Shown: positions 1 through 9,700, counted from the first letter of the stretch. The stretch is DNA of 64,000 nt from Variovorax boronicumulans (GCF_007677875.1 NZ_VEDO01000001.1:496001-560000), one strand, 5' to 3'. The notes: a model not told the origin generated them from the letters alone. Numbers and translations are program-made.

Positions 1-785
1 TGGACAACAAGCCGGGCGCGGCCGGCATCATCGGCTCGGAGACCGTGGCCAAGGCCGCGCCCGATGGTTACACCCTGGTCGTGGGTTCGAGCGGCACCAT
101 GGCCATCAACCCCAGCCTGTACTCCAAGCTGCCCTACCACCCGCTGAAGGACTTCGAGCCCATCAGCCTGCTGTCGGTGGTGCCGCTGTTCCTGGCGGTC
201 AACCCTAACTTCCCGGCCAAGACGGCGGCCGAATTCGTGCAGCAGGCCAAGGCGGCGCCCGGGAAGATCAACTTCGGCTCGGGCGGCAGCGGCGTGACCA
301 GCCACCTGACCATGGAACTGCTCAAGCATTCGCTGGGCATCGACCTCGTGCACGTGCCCTACAAGGGCAGCCCGGCGGCCGTGACCGACCTGGTCGGCGG
401 CCAGATCAACACCATGATCGACACGGGGCCTGCGCTGCTGCCGCACATGCGCACGGGCAAGCTGCGCATCCTGGCGGTGGCCAGCGAGAAGCGCAATGCG
501 GCGGCGCCCGAAGTTCCGACCATGGCGGAAGCCGGCCTCGGCAACTTCGTCGCGCCGGCCTGGGTCGGCATCGCCGCGCCCAAGGGCACGCCCAAGGAGG
601 TCATCGAGACCCTCCACAAGGCGCTGGTGACGAACTGGCGCGACGCGCCGGACGTGCGCGAGCAGCTCACCGGCCTGGGAGCGGAAGCGGCCGTCATGAC
701 GCCGGTGGAGTTCGGCAAGTACATCCAGAGCGAGATCGAGAAATGGGCGCTGGCGGTCAAGCTCTCCGGCGCGAAGGTGGACTGA
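1..785 (+). CDS. Tripartite tricarboxylate transporter (TctC/Bug family) substrate-binding protein, 5' end missing
   Basis: About 260 residues are present, read in frame from base 3; signal peptide and N-terminus lie outside the window. The first visible residues NKPGAAGIIGSE, then AAPDGYTL and VPYKGSPAAVTDLVGGQI, are hallmark Bug-family blocks that close the solute cleft. Such proteins bind carboxylates or other small organic acids in the periplasm, either for TctAB transporters or as orphan receptors. The stop lies 4 bases before the start of the MmgE/PrpD gene, so the two are probably co-transcribed. Together with the MFS permease and CitE-like lyase nearby this suggests uptake and breakdown of an organic acid, but the ligand cannot be read from sequence. 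No TctA or TctB gene is visible, as is common for orphan Bug genes in Burkholderiales. Confidence 0.93.
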   Translation, partial: DNKPGAAGIIGSETVAKAAPDGYTLVVGSSGTMAINPSLYSKLPYHPLKDFEPISLLSVVPLFLAVNPNFPAKTAAEFVQQAKAAPGKINFGSGGSGVTSHLTMELLKHSLGIDLVHVPYKGSPAAVTDLVGGQINTMIDTGPALLPHMRTGKLRILAVASEKRNAAAPEVPTMAEAGLGNFVAPAWVGIAAPKGTPKEVIETLHKALVTNWRDAPDVREQLTGLGAEAAVMTPVEFGKYIQSEIEKWALAVKLSGAKVD

Positions 786-789
786 AGGC

Positions 790-2181
790 ATGGCGACGAT
801 CTCTTGCGAACTGGCGTCCTTCGCCGCGGCCTTCACGCTGGACGCCGTGCCTGGCGAGGTGCGCGAGCGCGCCACGCACCTGATGCTGGACGCGCTGGGC
901 ATCGGCCTGGCGTCCACGCAATGGGACTTCGCGCGCACCACGCTGGCCGGCCTGCGCGAACTGGCCGGCCCGGGCGGCGACGTGCCCGTGATCGGCCATG
1001 GCGAGAACCTGCCGCTGCGCGATGCGGTGGTCATGAACGGATTGCTGATCCACGGCCTGGACTACGACGACACGCACCCTGCCGGCGTGATCCACGCCAC
1101 GACCTCGGTGCTGCCGGCCGTGCTGGGCCTGGGCACGCGCCTGGCCAGCAGCGGGCGCGAGCTGCTCGCCGCCTATGTCCTCGGCATGGAAACGGCCACG
1201 CGCATCGGGGCGGCGGCCAGGAGCGGCTTCCACCAGGTCGGCTTCCATCCCACCGGGCTGGTCGGTGCCTTCGGTTGCACGCTGGCCGCCGGCCGGCTGT
1301 TGCAGCTCGAAGAGCGGCAGTTCGTCGACGCCCAGGGCATTGCGCTGTCGTTGGCTTCGGGCAGCCTGGAGTGTTTGGAAGACGGCGCCTGGACCAAACG
1401 CCTGCACCCGGGCTGGGCGGCAGCCAGCGGCATCACGGCGGCCACGCTGGGCAAGCACGGCTTCGTCGGCCCCGGTGCCGCCTACGAGGGCCGCTTCGGC
1501 CTCTACGCCAGCCACCTGGGCCCCGAGTTGATGTCCAAGGCCGACCTGTCCATGGTCACCGCCGGGCTCGGGGACGTCTGGGAGCTCATGAATGTGGCCG
1601 TCAAGCCGGTGCCGGCCTGCCACTTCACGCATGCTTTCGCCGATGCGGCCAGCCTCCTGTCCAGGGATTGGAGCGGCGCGGCGACCCGTCGCATCGTGGC
1701 GCGCGTGCCCACAGGTGCGATGAAGGCCGTCTGCGAGCCGATCGAGAAGAAGCTGCGCCCGGCCAATGCCTACGACGCGCAGTTCAGCGTGCCGTACTCG
1801 GTGGCCACGGGCCTGCGCTTCGGCCGCTTCACGCTCGACGCGCTCGACCCTGCGGCTTACCAGGACCCCGAAACCCTGCGCATCGCTGCATTGGTCGAAT
1901 GCCAGAGCGACCCGGAAGCCGATTTCCCGCGCTACTTCGGCGGCGAGGTCATCGTCGAGCTGGCCGACGGTCGCACGCTGCGCCACCACGAGCCGGTCAA
2001 CCGCGGCGCGGCGGGACGGCCCATTGCCAACGCCGACATCGTGGCCAAGTTTTACGACAACGCTGCGCGCGCGGTCGACCGTGCCCACGCCGACCACCTC
2101 CTCGACGCGGTGCTGGGCATCGAGCGGGGACAAGCGGGCGCGCTGACGCAACTGCTGGGCCGAGCCGCTCAGGGGCGCTGA
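790..2181 (+). CDS. MmgE/PrpD family protein
   Basis: 463 aa, close to the family's usual 450-480. The family includes 2-methylcitrate dehydratase, cis-aconitate decarboxylase and iminodisuccinate epimerase; it abstracts a proton next to a carboxylate. Supporting features: an all-helical N-terminal half with HGLDYDDTH near residues 88-96, GFHPTGLVGAFG near 153, and the lid region with the motif KPVPACHFTH. The ATG follows the Bug gene stop by 4 bases. The genuine methylcitrate-cycle genes prpB and prpC are not adjacent, so I do not call it PrpD; a dedicated catabolic dehydratase, decarboxylase or epimerase acting on the ligand of the upstream Bug protein is more likely. The exact substrate is unknown. 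Confidence 0.9.
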   Translation: MATISCELASFAAAFTLDAVPGEVRERATHLMLDALGIGLASTQWDFARTTLAGLRELAGPGGDVPVIGHGENLPLRDAVVMNGLLIHGLDYDDTHPAGVIHATTSVLPAVLGLGTRLASSGRELLAAYVLGMETATRIGAAARSGFHQVGFHPTGLVGAFGCTLAAGRLLQLEERQFVDAQGIALSLASGSLECLEDGAWTKRLHPGWAAASGITAATLGKHGFVGPGAAYEGRFGLYASHLGPELMSKADLSMVTAGLGDVWELMNVAVKPVPACHFTHAFADAASLLSRDWSGAATRRIVARVPTGAMKAVCEPIEKKLRPANAYDAQFSVPYSVATGLRFGRFTLDALDPAAYQDPETLRIAALVECQSDPEADFPRYFGGEVIVELADGRTLRHHEPVNRGAAGRPIANADIVAKFYDNAARAVDRAHADHLLDAVLGIERGQAGALTQLLGRAAQGR

Positions 2182-2245
2182 GTCTGGCGCGCTTCAGGGC
2201 CGGTAGCACGCGGCCGCTACAGTCGGCGCCCATGGAAGAACAACG

Positions 2246-3448
2246 ATGACCGGTCCCTGGATGACCCTGGCCATCACGCTGGCCGTGCAGGCCATGGTGT
2301 CGATGGCTTTGCTGACCCTGCCGGTCATGGCACCCGTGGTGGCGCCTGCGCTCGGGGTATCGGCCGCGCTGGTGGGTGTCTATGTGGCCCTGGTCTATGC
2401 CGGCGCCATGGCCGCGAGCCTGGCGGCAGGCGCGGCCGTCGCCCGGTTCGGCGCGATCCGCGTGAGCCAGGCCGGCCTGGTGCTGTGCGCCGCGGGACTG
2501 GCGCTGTGCGCAGTGCCGCACGCGGGCGCCAGTGCCGTCGGTGCGGTCCTGATCGGTCTGGGTTACGGCCCGATCACGCCGTCGAGTTCGCACCTGCTCA
2601 GCAAGAGCACGCCGGCGCACCGCATGTCACTGGTGTTCTCGGTCAAGCAGACCGGCGTGCCCCTGGGCGGCATGCTGGCCGGCGCGCTGGTGCCCAGCCT
2701 GATGCTGTTGCTGGGCTGGCAGGGCGCGCTGCTGGCCTCGGCCGCGGCCAATTTGGTTTGCGCTGTGATCGCCCAGCCGCTGCGCACCGAGCTCGATGCC
2801 GACCGGCAGGCCGACAAACCCATGGCGCTCGGAAATCTTGCGCAACCGATCCGGCTCGTGCTGAGCCATCCAGCGCTGAAGATGCTGGCGGCCTGCTCCT
2901 TCGTGTTCTCAATCGCCCAGCTGTCGTTGACCACCTACCTCGTGACCTACCTCAACGAAGGTCTGGCCTACGGCTTGGTGGCGGCAGGGCTGGCGCTCTC
3001 GCTTGCGCAACTGGGCGGCGTGGTGGGGCGCATCTTGTGGGGCTGGGTGGCCGACCAAGGCCTGGGCGCGCGCCGGATGCTGGCGCTGCTGGCCGCCGTG
3101 ATGGCGCTCGGCAGCGCAGCCACGGCCGGGCTGTCGCCTGCCCTGCCGCAGTGGCTGGTGCTGGCCGTGCTCGTGGTGTTCGGCGCCTCGGCGATCGGCT
3201 GGAATGGTGTGTACCTGGCCGAAGTGGCACGCCAGGCGCCGCCCGGCCTGGCCGGCGTGGCCACGGGGGGCACGCTGGCGTTCACGTTCTTCGGGGTGGT
3301 GCTGGGGCCGCCGGTGTTCGGAGCTTTGTCCGCCCTGTTCGGGACCTACCGCGCGGGCTATCTGGCGCTGGCGGTGCCGACTGGCCTGTGCTGCGTGGCG
3401 CTGCTGCGCGCCCGGCTGTCGGCGCGGGCCGCCGATGGCGGCCGCTGA
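2246..3448 (+). CDS. Major facilitator superfamily (MFS) transporter
   Basis: 400 aa with about twelve hydrophobic segments spread over the whole length, a central cytoplasmic stretch near residues 180-200 (RTELDADRQADKP), and typical small-residue-rich helices (GVYVALVYAGAMAASLAAGAA). It starts at ATG 2246 behind a modest GGAAG ribosome site. The gene lies 64 bases after the MmgE/PrpD gene on the same strand, so it may belong to the same unit, perhaps as the permease for the same organic acid or its product. The substrate cannot be deduced. It runs toward the opposite-strand PEP-CTERM gene; the 28-base gap shows no clear terminator. Confidence 0.88.
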   Translation: MTGPWMTLAITLAVQAMVSMALLTLPVMAPVVAPALGVSAALVGVYVALVYAGAMAASLAAGAAVARFGAIRVSQAGLVLCAAGLALCAVPHAGASAVGAVLIGLGYGPITPSSSHLLSKSTPAHRMSLVFSVKQTGVPLGGMLAGALVPSLMLLLGWQGALLASAAANLVCAVIAQPLRTELDADRQADKPMALGNLAQPIRLVLSHPALKMLAACSFVFSIAQLSLTTYLVTYLNEGLAYGLVAAGLALSLAQLGGVVGRILWGWVADQGLGARRMLALLAAVMALGSAATAGLSPALPQWLVLAVLVVFGASAIGWNGVYLAEVARQAPPGLAGVATGGTLAFTFFGVVLGPPVFGALSALFGTYRAGYLALAVPTGLCCVALLRARLSARAADGGR

Positions 3449-3476
3449 GCGCACGGCGGTGCGTGCGCGGCGTTGC

Positions 3477-4181
3477 TCAGGCCCGGTGCTTGCGCCGTGC
3501 GCGCGCCGCCAGGCCGATGCCGCCCGCCAGCAGCAGTGCCAGCGACGAGGGCTCCGGCACTTCGTTGTCGCGCTCGGTGATGATGGCCATCGACTGGAGG
3601 GCCGGGTCGCCTTGCTCCAGGAAGCGGATGTCGTAACGGGGAGAACGGTAGCTGGGCGAGATGGAAGCGAAGTTGTCTTGCAGGTCTCCGATGATGAGCG
3701 TGTACAGCGCGTACGAGCCGTTCGGGTCGCTGTCGTACTGGTTGGGCTTCGTATCCAGGCTGGCCTGCGTACCATCGAAATCGGTCACCTGCCACACGGC
3801 CAAGTTGAAGCCATAGCCGGCGGAACTGCCGTAGGCGCCCTGCATCAAGGACGTGTAGTAGCCATCGACCACGTAGTGCAGCAGCGCGGTGGCCATGTCG
3901 ACTGTCCCTGGGTTCTTGAGAAATGGCGCGAAGGAATCCGTCAGGGTGTACTGGTAGGCCGTGTTCCAGCCCGGAAATTGCGCGGAGTGTTCGATGCAGA
4001 AGGCGAACAGCGTGTCAGGAAGCGTTTCGGTTCCGGACACGGTGGTCACGCCGGTCATGGTGCCCATGTAGCCGAGAAAGAAGTTGTCTGACGTCATCGT
4101 GCCTTCTACGACGGTCGCTCCAGCGGGGGCGGCCAGGCAGGCGGAAATCGCCGCGGTGGCGAAAATGCAATGAAGATTCAT
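3477..4181 (-). CDS. PEP-CTERM sorting domain-containing exported protein
   Basis: 234 aa. The C-terminus has the full tripartite PEP-CTERM signal: VPEPSSLALLLAGG, a short hydrophobic helix, then a basic cluster RARRKHRA. Such proteins are exported by Sec and processed by exosortase (EpsH), usually in exopolysaccharide-producing Gram-negatives. A weak N-terminal signal sequence (ISACLAAPAGA) is visible. The body is rich in aromatic and polar residues with no recognised catalytic motif, so the function is unknown, probably surface or matrix related. The bases before the ATG read CCTCCT rather than AGGAGG on the coding strand, so there is no normal ribosome site; the start may be translated poorly or be misplaced. 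The exosortase gene is not in this window. Confidence 0.85.
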   Translation of the reverse strand: MNLHCIFATAAISACLAAPAGATVVEGTMTSDNFFLGYMGTMTGVTTVSGTETLPDTLFAFCIEHSAQFPGWNTAYQYTLTDSFAPFLKNPGTVDMATALLHYVVDGYYTSLMQGAYGSSAGYGFNLAVWQVTDFDGTQASLDTKPNQYDSDPNGSYALYTLIIGDLQDNFASISPSYRSPRYDIRFLEQGDPALQSMAIITERDNEVPEPSSLALLLAGGIGLAARARRKHRA

Positions 4182-4330
4182 AGGAGGTCGTGTGTGTGCA
4201 AAGGAGTCTTAAAGAATACAAAAAGCGTTGATTTGTTTCTGTGAAGAATTTGGTGTCCTATCCGCGCAATAGCACTGCGAATGCGACATCGTTGGTGAAA
4301 GTTGGTATGCAAAAAATGGCGGAGGTGAGG

Positions 4331-5140
4331 ATGCAGGAACGCAGTTACCTGTTTGTGCCGGGTGACCGGCCTGAGCGTTTCGACAAGGCATTGGGGAGCG
4401 GCGCCCATGGAGTCATCCTGGACTTGGAAGACGCCGTGCAGCCAGGGCGCAAGCCGCAGGCGCGCGAAGCTGTGCGCCAGTGGCTGGCGCAAGCCGATCA
4501 ACCAGTGTGGATCCGCATCAATCCGGCCGACACCCCCTGGTTTGCCGAAGACTGCAGCCTGCTGCAGGCTCCTTTGGTGCGCGGGGTCATGGTGCCCAAG
4601 GCGCAGGACGCCGATGGGCTCGCGCAGCTGGCCGCGCGGCTGCGCCAGGACCAGTGGCTCATCCCGCTCGTGGAAACGGTCGCTGGCTGGTTCGCTGCCC
4701 AGGCCATTGCGCGTGCACCGCGGGTGCTGCGGCTGGCCTTCGGCTCGGTGGATTTCATGTCCGATTCGGGCATTCAGGGCGAGGGCGAGGAGTTGAATGG
4801 AGTGCGCACGCAACTCGTGCTGGTGTCGCGCTTGGCGGGCATCGCACCGCCGATCGACGGTGTTTCCGTGGCCATCGACGACGCTGCGCAGCTCGAAGGC
4901 GACGTGCGCCGTTCACGCCGCTTCGGCTTCGGCGCCAAGCTGTGCATCCATCCCAAGCAGGTGGCGGGCGTGCACCAGGGCTTTGCGCCCACGGCCGCGG
5001 AGGTCGCCTGGGCCGAGCGCGTGGTCGCGGCGCTCGCGGCCGGACCTCTGGGGGCGGTCACGGTGGACGGCAAGATGGTCGACAAGCCCATCGCGCTGCT
5101 CGCGCAGGCGATCCTGGCGGAAGCGCGTCCGGCCGACTGA
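4331..5140 (+). CDS. HpcH/HpaI aldolase/citrate lyase family protein (CitE-like CoA ester lyase)
   Basis: 269 aa from the preferred start. ATG 4331 has GGAGG five bases upstream and yields the canonical family start RSYLFVPGDRPERFDKAL; an in-frame ATG at 4241 would add 30 low-quality residues. Family landmarks are ILDLEDAV (acidic metal-site region), PLVETVAGW, LAFGSVDF and GFGAKLCIHPKQ. These Mg-dependent TIM-barrel enzymes cleave or form C-C bonds in malyl-, citramalyl- or citryl-CoA-like thioesters. No citD or citF is present, so it is not a citrate lyase subunit; a stand-alone malyl/citramalyl-CoA lyase-like role fits the neighbouring organic-acid genes. Substrate not determined. Confidence 0.88.
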   Translation: MQERSYLFVPGDRPERFDKALGSGAHGVILDLEDAVQPGRKPQAREAVRQWLAQADQPVWIRINPADTPWFAEDCSLLQAPLVRGVMVPKAQDADGLAQLAARLRQDQWLIPLVETVAGWFAAQAIARAPRVLRLAFGSVDFMSDSGIQGEGEELNGVRTQLVLVSRLAGIAPPIDGVSVAIDDAAQLEGDVRRSRRFGFGAKLCIHPKQVAGVHQGFAPTAAEVAWAERVVAALAAGPLGAVTVDGKMVDKPIALLAQAILAEARPAD

Positions 5141-5161
5141 CCGGTCTGCCGCGCTGACAGT

Positions 5162-5800
5162 TCAGGACTGCGGCCGGAGCAGGACCACCAATGCGCCGGC
5201 CCCGCCTTCGTCAGCGCGCGCCTGCACGAAGGCCAGCACTTCCTGTTTCTGGATCAGCCAAGCCTGCACCTTGGACTTGAGCACGGGCACGCGGCCCGGT
5301 GAGCCCAGGCCCTTGCCGTGCACCACGCGCAGGCAGCGCAAGCCCTGGCGGTGGGCGTCGCGGATGAAGGCGGACAAGGCCTCGCGGGCGTCCTCGCGCC
5401 GCATGCCGTGCAGGTCGAGTTCGCGCTGCAGGCTCCACTCGCCTTTGCGCAGGCGACGCGTGACGTCCAGGCCGATGCCAGGCCGGCGAAAGCTCATGGC
5501 GTCGTCCACGTCCAGCAGCGTGGTGGCGTCGAATTCGTCGCTGAGGCTTTCGAGCAGCACGCGCTGCTCGTCGAGCTGCTGCTGCACGGGGATCGGCGCG
5601 GGTTGCTCGGGCGCCAGCCGCGCGCGCAGGGGCTGGCGCAGTGGCACCACTGGGCCGGCGGCGTCGGCAAACAGGTTGCGCTCCGCCTCAGCGCGGCGGT
5701 GCGCTTCGCGGCGCGATGCCTCGCGCGCTGCGGCGAGGCGCTGCTGTTCGGCGAGGTGACCGCGCATGGCGGCCAGATCCTGCAGCGAGCGGGCCTTCAC
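5162..5800 (-). CDS. Smr domain protein
   Basis: 212 aa. The C-terminal half carries a Smr (small MutS-related) domain with the signature [11 protein letters not shown] near residue 130 and [16 protein letters not shown] near 165-180; the N-terminal half is a charged helical stretch rich in Arg, Ala and Glu. Stand-alone Smr proteins are nucleases or nucleic-acid binding proteins of incompletely known function (YdaL/SmrA-like in enterobacteria). The ATG overlaps the radC stop in the tetranucleotide ATGA, so the two genes are translationally coupled and co-transcribed with radC first. The pairing with a DNA-metabolism gene is suggestive only. Confidence 0.88.
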   Translation of the reverse strand: MKARSLQDLAAMRGHLAEQQRLAAAREASRREAHRRAEAERNLFADAAGPVVPLRQPLRARLAPEQPAPIPVQQQLDEQRVLLESLSDEFDATTLLDVDDAMSFRRPGIGLDVTRRLRKGEWSLQRELDLHGMRREDAREALSAFIRDAHRQGLRCLRVVHGKGLGSPGRVPVLKSKVQAWLIQKQEVLAFVQARADEGGAGALVVLLRPQS

Positions 5801-6483
5801 AGCAGCCCCCGTTCCGCGAGCGACAAGGCCTGGCCCGGCGCCACGATCACGTGGTCGAGCACGCGCACGTCGACCAGCGCCAGTGCGGCCTTCAGCTGCT
5901 CAGTGAGCAGTTCGTCGGCGCGCGAAGGCTCGGCGCAGCCACTCGGGTGGTTGTGGGCCAGCACGACGGCGGCTGCATGGTGGGCCAGCGCGCGCACGAC
6001 CACCTCGCGCGGATAGATGTGGGCCTGGGCCAGCGATCCGCGGAACAGCTCCTCTAGCGCGATGAGACGGTGCTGGCTGTCCAGGAAGACCACGGCAAAC
6101 ACTTCGTGCGGGCGGCTGGCCAGTTGCAGTTGCAGGTAATCCTTGATCTGTTGCGGCGCGTTGAACAAGGGGCGTTCGCGCAACTGCTCGGCGAGCGCGC
6201 GGCGGGCAAGTTCGAGCACGGCCACGAGCTCGGCGCGCTTGGCCGGGCCCAGGCCCTTGATGCGGCTGAGGTCGGCGGCGCTCGCATGCAGCAGCCCTGC
6301 CAGGCCGCCGAAGCCCTGGGGCGCCGGCGCGAGCAGCTCGTCGGCCATCCGCAGCACGCTTTTGCCCTGGATGCCGGTGCGCAGCAGCAGCGCCAGCAGC
6401 TCGGCGTCCGCCAGCGCCTGCGGCCCGCGCGCAAGCAGCTTCTCGCGCGGCTGGGCATCGATGGGAAGGTCTTTCAGCGCCAT
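5797..6483 (-). CDS. radC: RadC family protein (JAB/MPN domain)
   Basis: 228 aa, the usual RadC length. The N-terminus [20 protein letters not shown] leads into a helix-hairpin-helix region ([17 protein letters not shown]). The C-terminal JAMM metalloprotease-like fold shows the zinc-binding pattern [14 protein letters not shown] near residues 175-190. RadC proteins are conserved, but their once-proposed role in DNA repair is not supported in E. coli; the molecular function remains open. Here the gene is chromosomal, upstream of and overlapping the Smr gene by four bases, and divergent from fkpB with about 57 bases between starts, so both promoters lie within that short gap. Confidence 0.94.
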   Translation of the reverse strand: MALKDLPIDAQPREKLLARGPQALADAELLALLLRTGIQGKSVLRMADELLAPAPQGFGGLAGLLHASAADLSRIKGLGPAKRAELVAVLELARRALAEQLRERPLFNAPQQIKDYLQLQLASRPHEVFAVVFLDSQHRLIALEELFRGSLAQAHIYPREVVVRALAHHAAAVVLAHNHPSGCAEPSRADELLTEQLKAALALVDVRVLDHVIVAPGQALSLAERGLL

Positions 6484-6540
6484 GGCGGAGACCCGGCGGG
6501 CCGGGTTTTTACAATGGCGCCCAGTTTATCGAGGCTCCCC

Positions 6541-7002
6541 ATGACCCCAGACTCCGCCGCCGCGCCCGTGGTGCAACCCGGCTCCTTCCTGACCCTGCAC
6601 TACCGGCTGGCCGGTCCGGGCGGCGACATCATCAACACTTTCGGCGGCAAGCCGGCCACACTCTCGCTGGGCGCGGGCGAGCTGTCGCCGGCCGTCGAGC
6701 AGCGGCTGCTCGGGTTGGCCGAGGGCACGCACACGCAGTTCGACCTGCCTGCTGGCGCGGCCTTCGGTGAGCGCAATCCCGACATGCAGCAGTGGGTGGC
6801 GCGCAACCTGCTGGCGCAACTCGGCGATCCGGACGAGCAATACAGCTTGGGCGACGTCGTGCAGTTCCCCACGCCCGACGGCACAGGGAGCTACGCGGGC
6901 GCCGTCATCGCGCTCAAGGACACGGCCGTGCAGTTCGACTTCAACCACCCGCTGGCGGGCCAGCCCGTGACCTTCGAGGTCCAGCTGATCGGGGTGCTCT
7001 GA
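6541..7002 (+). CDS. fkpB: FKBP-type peptidyl-prolyl cis-trans isomerase
   Basis: 153 aa from ATG 6541; upstream in-frame ATGs back to 6070 lie antisense to radC and are ignored. The sequence has the SlyD/FkpB-like FKBP arrangement: a first strand LTLHYRL, the flap-like [19 protein letters not shown], then an inserted IF domain ([17 protein letters not shown]) and the return strands [20 protein letters not shown], the last a strong family signature. It catalyses proline isomerisation and acts as a chaperone in the cytoplasm. The gene precedes ispH by one base between stop and start, the same order as fkpB-ispH in enterobacteria, which supports the symbol. Confidence 0.92.
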   Translation: MTPDSAAAPVVQPGSFLTLHYRLAGPGGDIINTFGGKPATLSLGAGELSPAVEQRLLGLAEGTHTQFDLPAGAAFGERNPDMQQWVARNLLAQLGDPDEQYSLGDVVQFPTPDGTGSYAGAVIALKDTAVQFDFNHPLAGQPVTFEVQLIGVL

Positions 7003-7003
7003 G

Positions 7004-7945
7004 ATGGCAGACGTGAACAAGATCGTGCTGGCCGAGCCGCGCGGCTTTTGCGCCGGCGTGGACCGCGCCATCGAGATCGTCGAGCGCGCGCTGGCCAAGT
7101 TCGGGGCGCCGATTTACGTGCGCCACGAGATCGTGCACAACACCTACGTGGTCAACGACCTCAAATCGCGGGGCGCAATCTTCATCGAGGAACTCGACGA
7201 GGTGCCGCCCGGCGCCACGCTGGTCTTCTCCGCCCATGGCGTCAGCAAGGAAGTGCAGCGCGAGGCGGAGCAGCGGGGTTTCCGCATCTTCGACGCGACC
7301 TGCCCGCTCGTGACCAAGGTGCACGTGGAGGTGGCCAAGCTGCACAAGGAAGGCTTCGAGTTCATCATGATCGGCCACAAGGGGCACCCCGAGGTCGAGG
7401 GCACGATGGGCCAGCTCGACAGCGGCATCCACTTGGTCGAGGATGTGGCCGACGTGGCGCGCGTGCAGCCGGGCCAGACCGAGCGGCTGGCGGTGGTCAC
7501 GCAGACCACGCTGTCGGTGGACGACGCGGCCGAGATCGCGGCTGCGGTCAAGGCTCGCTTCCCGCACGTGCGTGAGCCCAAGCAGCAGGACATCTGCTAT
7601 GCCACGCAGAACCGGCAGGATGCCGTCAAGGTGCTGAGCCCGCAGGTCGACATCCTGATCGTCGTGGGCAGCCCCACCAGCTCGAACAGCAACCGGCTGC
7701 GCGAGCTCTCGAAGAAGCTCGGCACGGAGAGCTACATGGTCGACAGCGCCGACGAGTTGCGCCCCGAGTGGTTCGAAGGGCGGCCGCGCGTGGGCCTCAC
7801 GGCCGGCGCCTCGGCCCCGGACGTGCTGGTCCAGCAGGTGATCGAACGCCTGCGCGCGCTCGGCGCACAGACGGTCCGCAAAATGGACGGCGTGCAGGAA
7901 ACCCTGAAGTTCCCGCTGCCCAAGGGACTCAAGCTGGAGGCTTGA
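7004..7945 (+). CDS. ispH: 4-hydroxy-3-methylbut-2-enyl diphosphate reductase
   Basis: 313 aa, full length. IspH is the last enzyme of the non-mevalonate isoprenoid pathway and reduces HMBPP to IPP and DMAPP using a 4Fe-4S cluster. The three cluster cysteines are visible: C16 in GFCAGV, C100 in ATCPLV and C198 in [10 protein letters not shown]. Other conserved blocks are the HGV segment (SAHGVSKEV), [14 protein letters not shown] and [11 protein letters not shown]. The start is ATG 7004, one base after the fkpB stop, so the two are co-expressed. The isoprenoid product feeds the octaprenyl diphosphate synthase encoded at 59056. Confidence 0.98.
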   Translation: MADVNKIVLAEPRGFCAGVDRAIEIVERALAKFGAPIYVRHEIVHNTYVVNDLKSRGAIFIEELDEVPPGATLVFSAHGVSKEVQREAEQRGFRIFDATCPLVTKVHVEVAKLHKEGFEFIMIGHKGHPEVEGTMGQLDSGIHLVEDVADVARVQPGQTERLAVVTQTTLSVDDAAEIAAAVKARFPHVREPKQQDICYATQNRQDAVKVLSPQVDILIVVGSPTSSNSNRLRELSKKLGTESYMVDSADELRPEWFEGRPRVGLTAGASAPDVLVQQVIERLRALGAQTVRKMDGVQETLKFPLPKGLKLEA

Positions 7946-7955
7946 GCCCTGCGGC

Positions 7956-9665
7956 CTACAGCACCTCGCTGGCGAAGTCGGCGAGGCGCGAACGCTCGCC
8001 GCGGGCCAGCGTGATGTGGCCGCTGTGCGGCCAGCCCTTGAACTTGTCCACCGCGAAGGTCAGGCCCGACGAACCCTCCGTGAGGTAGGGCGTGTCGATC
8101 TGCTGCAGGTTGCCCATGCAGACGATCTTGGTGCCCGGCCCCGCGCGGGTGATCAGTGTCTTCATCTGCTTGGGCGTGAGGTTCTGCGCTTCGTCGATGA
8201 TCACGTACTTGTTCAGAAAGGTGCGGCCGCGCATGAAGTTCATGCTCTTGATCTTGATGCGCGAGCGGATCAGCTCGTTGGTGGCGGCGCGGCCCCATTC
8301 GCCGGCGCTGGTTTCGGTCTTGGCCAGCACCTCAAGGTTGTCGTCGAGCGCGCCCATCCAGGGGCCCATCTTCTCCTCTTCGGTGCCGGGCAGGAATCCG
8401 ATGTCCTCGCCCACGCTGACGGTGGCCCGCGTCATGATGATCTCGGTGTAGCGGCGGTCGTCCAGCACCTGCGTCAGGCCCGAGGCCAGGGCCATCAGCG
8501 TCTTGCCGGTGCCGGCGTTGCCGGTCAGCGTGACGAAGTCGACCTCCGGGTCGAGCAGCAGGTTCATGGCGAAGTTCTGCTCGCGGTTGCGCGTGGTCAC
8601 ACCCCAGACGGCGTTCTTGAGGTGGTTGAAGTCCTTGAGCGTCTTGAGCACGGCCGTCTTGGCGCGGATCTCGGTCACGCGCGCGTACAGGCTGGGCTCG
8701 CCGGGCGCTTCGAAGTAGACGAACTGGTTGATGTGCAGGCTGGGCACGATGGGGCCCGCGATGCGATAGAAGGTGTGCTGGCCCTGCTGCCAGCTTTCCA
8801 CCGTCTTGCCGTGCTTGGCCCAGAAGTCGGGCGGCAGCGCCAGCGCGCCCGAGTAGAGGAACTCACCGTCTTCGAGGGTCTTGTCGTTCTGGTAATCGTC
8901 GGCGGCCAGGCCCAGGGCCTTGGCCTTGACGCGCATGTTGATGTCCTTGGACACCAGCACCACCTCGCGCGGCGCATGCTCGCGGCGCAGCGCGTCCACC
9001 ACACCCAGGATCTGGTTGTCCGCCTTGCCCTGGGGCAGGGCCGCAGGCAGCTTGTCGTCCAGTGGCCGGGTCTGGAAGAACAGCTTGCCGCTGGCCTCGC
9101 GATGACCAGTGACGTCCAGCGGCAGGCCCGCGACGATGTCGGCATTCGGCACGCCGGCCAAAGCGTCGAGTGTGCGGCTGGTCTGGCGCGCGTTGCGCGC
9201 CACTTCGCTCATGCCCTTCTTGTGTCCGTCGAGCTCCTCGAGCACGATCATCGGCAGGTAAATGTCATGTTCCTCGAAGCGGAACAGGCACATCGGGTCG
9301 TGCATCAGCACGTTGGTGTCGAGCACGAAGAGTTTGGACGGGCCTGTGGCCTTGGCCGGCTTGCGTTTGCGGGCCGGTGTCGGGGCCGGCGTATCGACGA
9401 CGGCCTGGCGGCGTGCGCGTGGCGGCGGCGCATCCGCCGTCTCGCGCATCACGGGGGCGTCGATGACCGCGCCGGTGTCGCGCAGCAGCGCGACAGGTGC
9501 CTCGTCTTGCGCTTCGCGCGGCGTGTGCAGCGGCTCGTCCGAAGCTGCTTCGGTGAACCGCGCGCGTGCGACCCGCGCTGGTTTGGACGTGGCGCGTGCG
9601 GGCGCGTCGAAGGCATCAGGAGACAGGGTGGCGGCGCGCTTTGCGGGGGGTGGTGGCAGAGGCAT
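7956..9665 (-). CDS. PhoH family protein with N-terminal PIN domain (YlaK-like)
   Basis: 569 aa. After about 110 residues of low-complexity Ala/Pro/Arg-rich sequence comes a PIN ribonuclease-like domain starting LFVLDTNVLMHDP, with acidic residues in IVLEELDGHK and NADNQI-like positions. The C-terminal PhoH ATPase/helicase domain has Walker A GNAGTGKT near 382-389 and the Walker B variant IIDEAQN near 490. PIN-PhoH fusions are known as RNA-dependent ATPases with RNase activity. The gene is convergent with ispH (10-base gap) and is separated from bcp upstream by the hairpin at 9701-9731. The long N-terminal extension is not conserved-looking, so a later start cannot be excluded. Confidence 0.92.
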   Translation of the reverse strand: MPLPPPPAKRAATLSPDAFDAPARATSKPARVARARFTEAASDEPLHTPREAQDEAPVALLRDTGAVIDAPVMRETADAPPPRARRQAVVDTPAPTPARKRKPAKATGPSKLFVLDTNVLMHDPMCLFRFEEHDIYLPMIVLEELDGHKKGMSEVARNARQTSRTLDALAGVPNADIVAGLPLDVTGHREASGKLFFQTRPLDDKLPAALPQGKADNQILGVVDALRREHAPREVVLVSKDINMRVKAKALGLAADDYQNDKTLEDGEFLYSGALALPPDFWAKHGKTVESWQQGQHTFYRIAGPIVPSLHINQFVYFEAPGEPSLYARVTEIRAKTAVLKTLKDFNHLKNAVWGVTTRNREQNFAMNLLLDPEVDFVTLTGNAGTGKTLMALASGLTQVLDDRRYTEIIMTRATVSVGEDIGFLPGTEEEKMGPWMGALDDNLEVLAKTETSAGEWGRAATNELIRSRIKIKSMNFMRGRTFLNKYVIIDEAQNLTPKQMKTLITRAGPGTKIVCMGNLQQIDTPYLTEGSSGLTFAVDKFKGWPHSGHITLARGERSRLADFASEVL

Positions 9666-9700
9666 GGGGCTTCGTGTTTCCTGGGAAGGAGCAAAAACAA

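Noticed and set aside
757..2151. 464-codon minus-strand frame antisense to the MmgE/PrpD gene
   Set aside because: Same shadow effect; the plus strand shows family motifs across its length.
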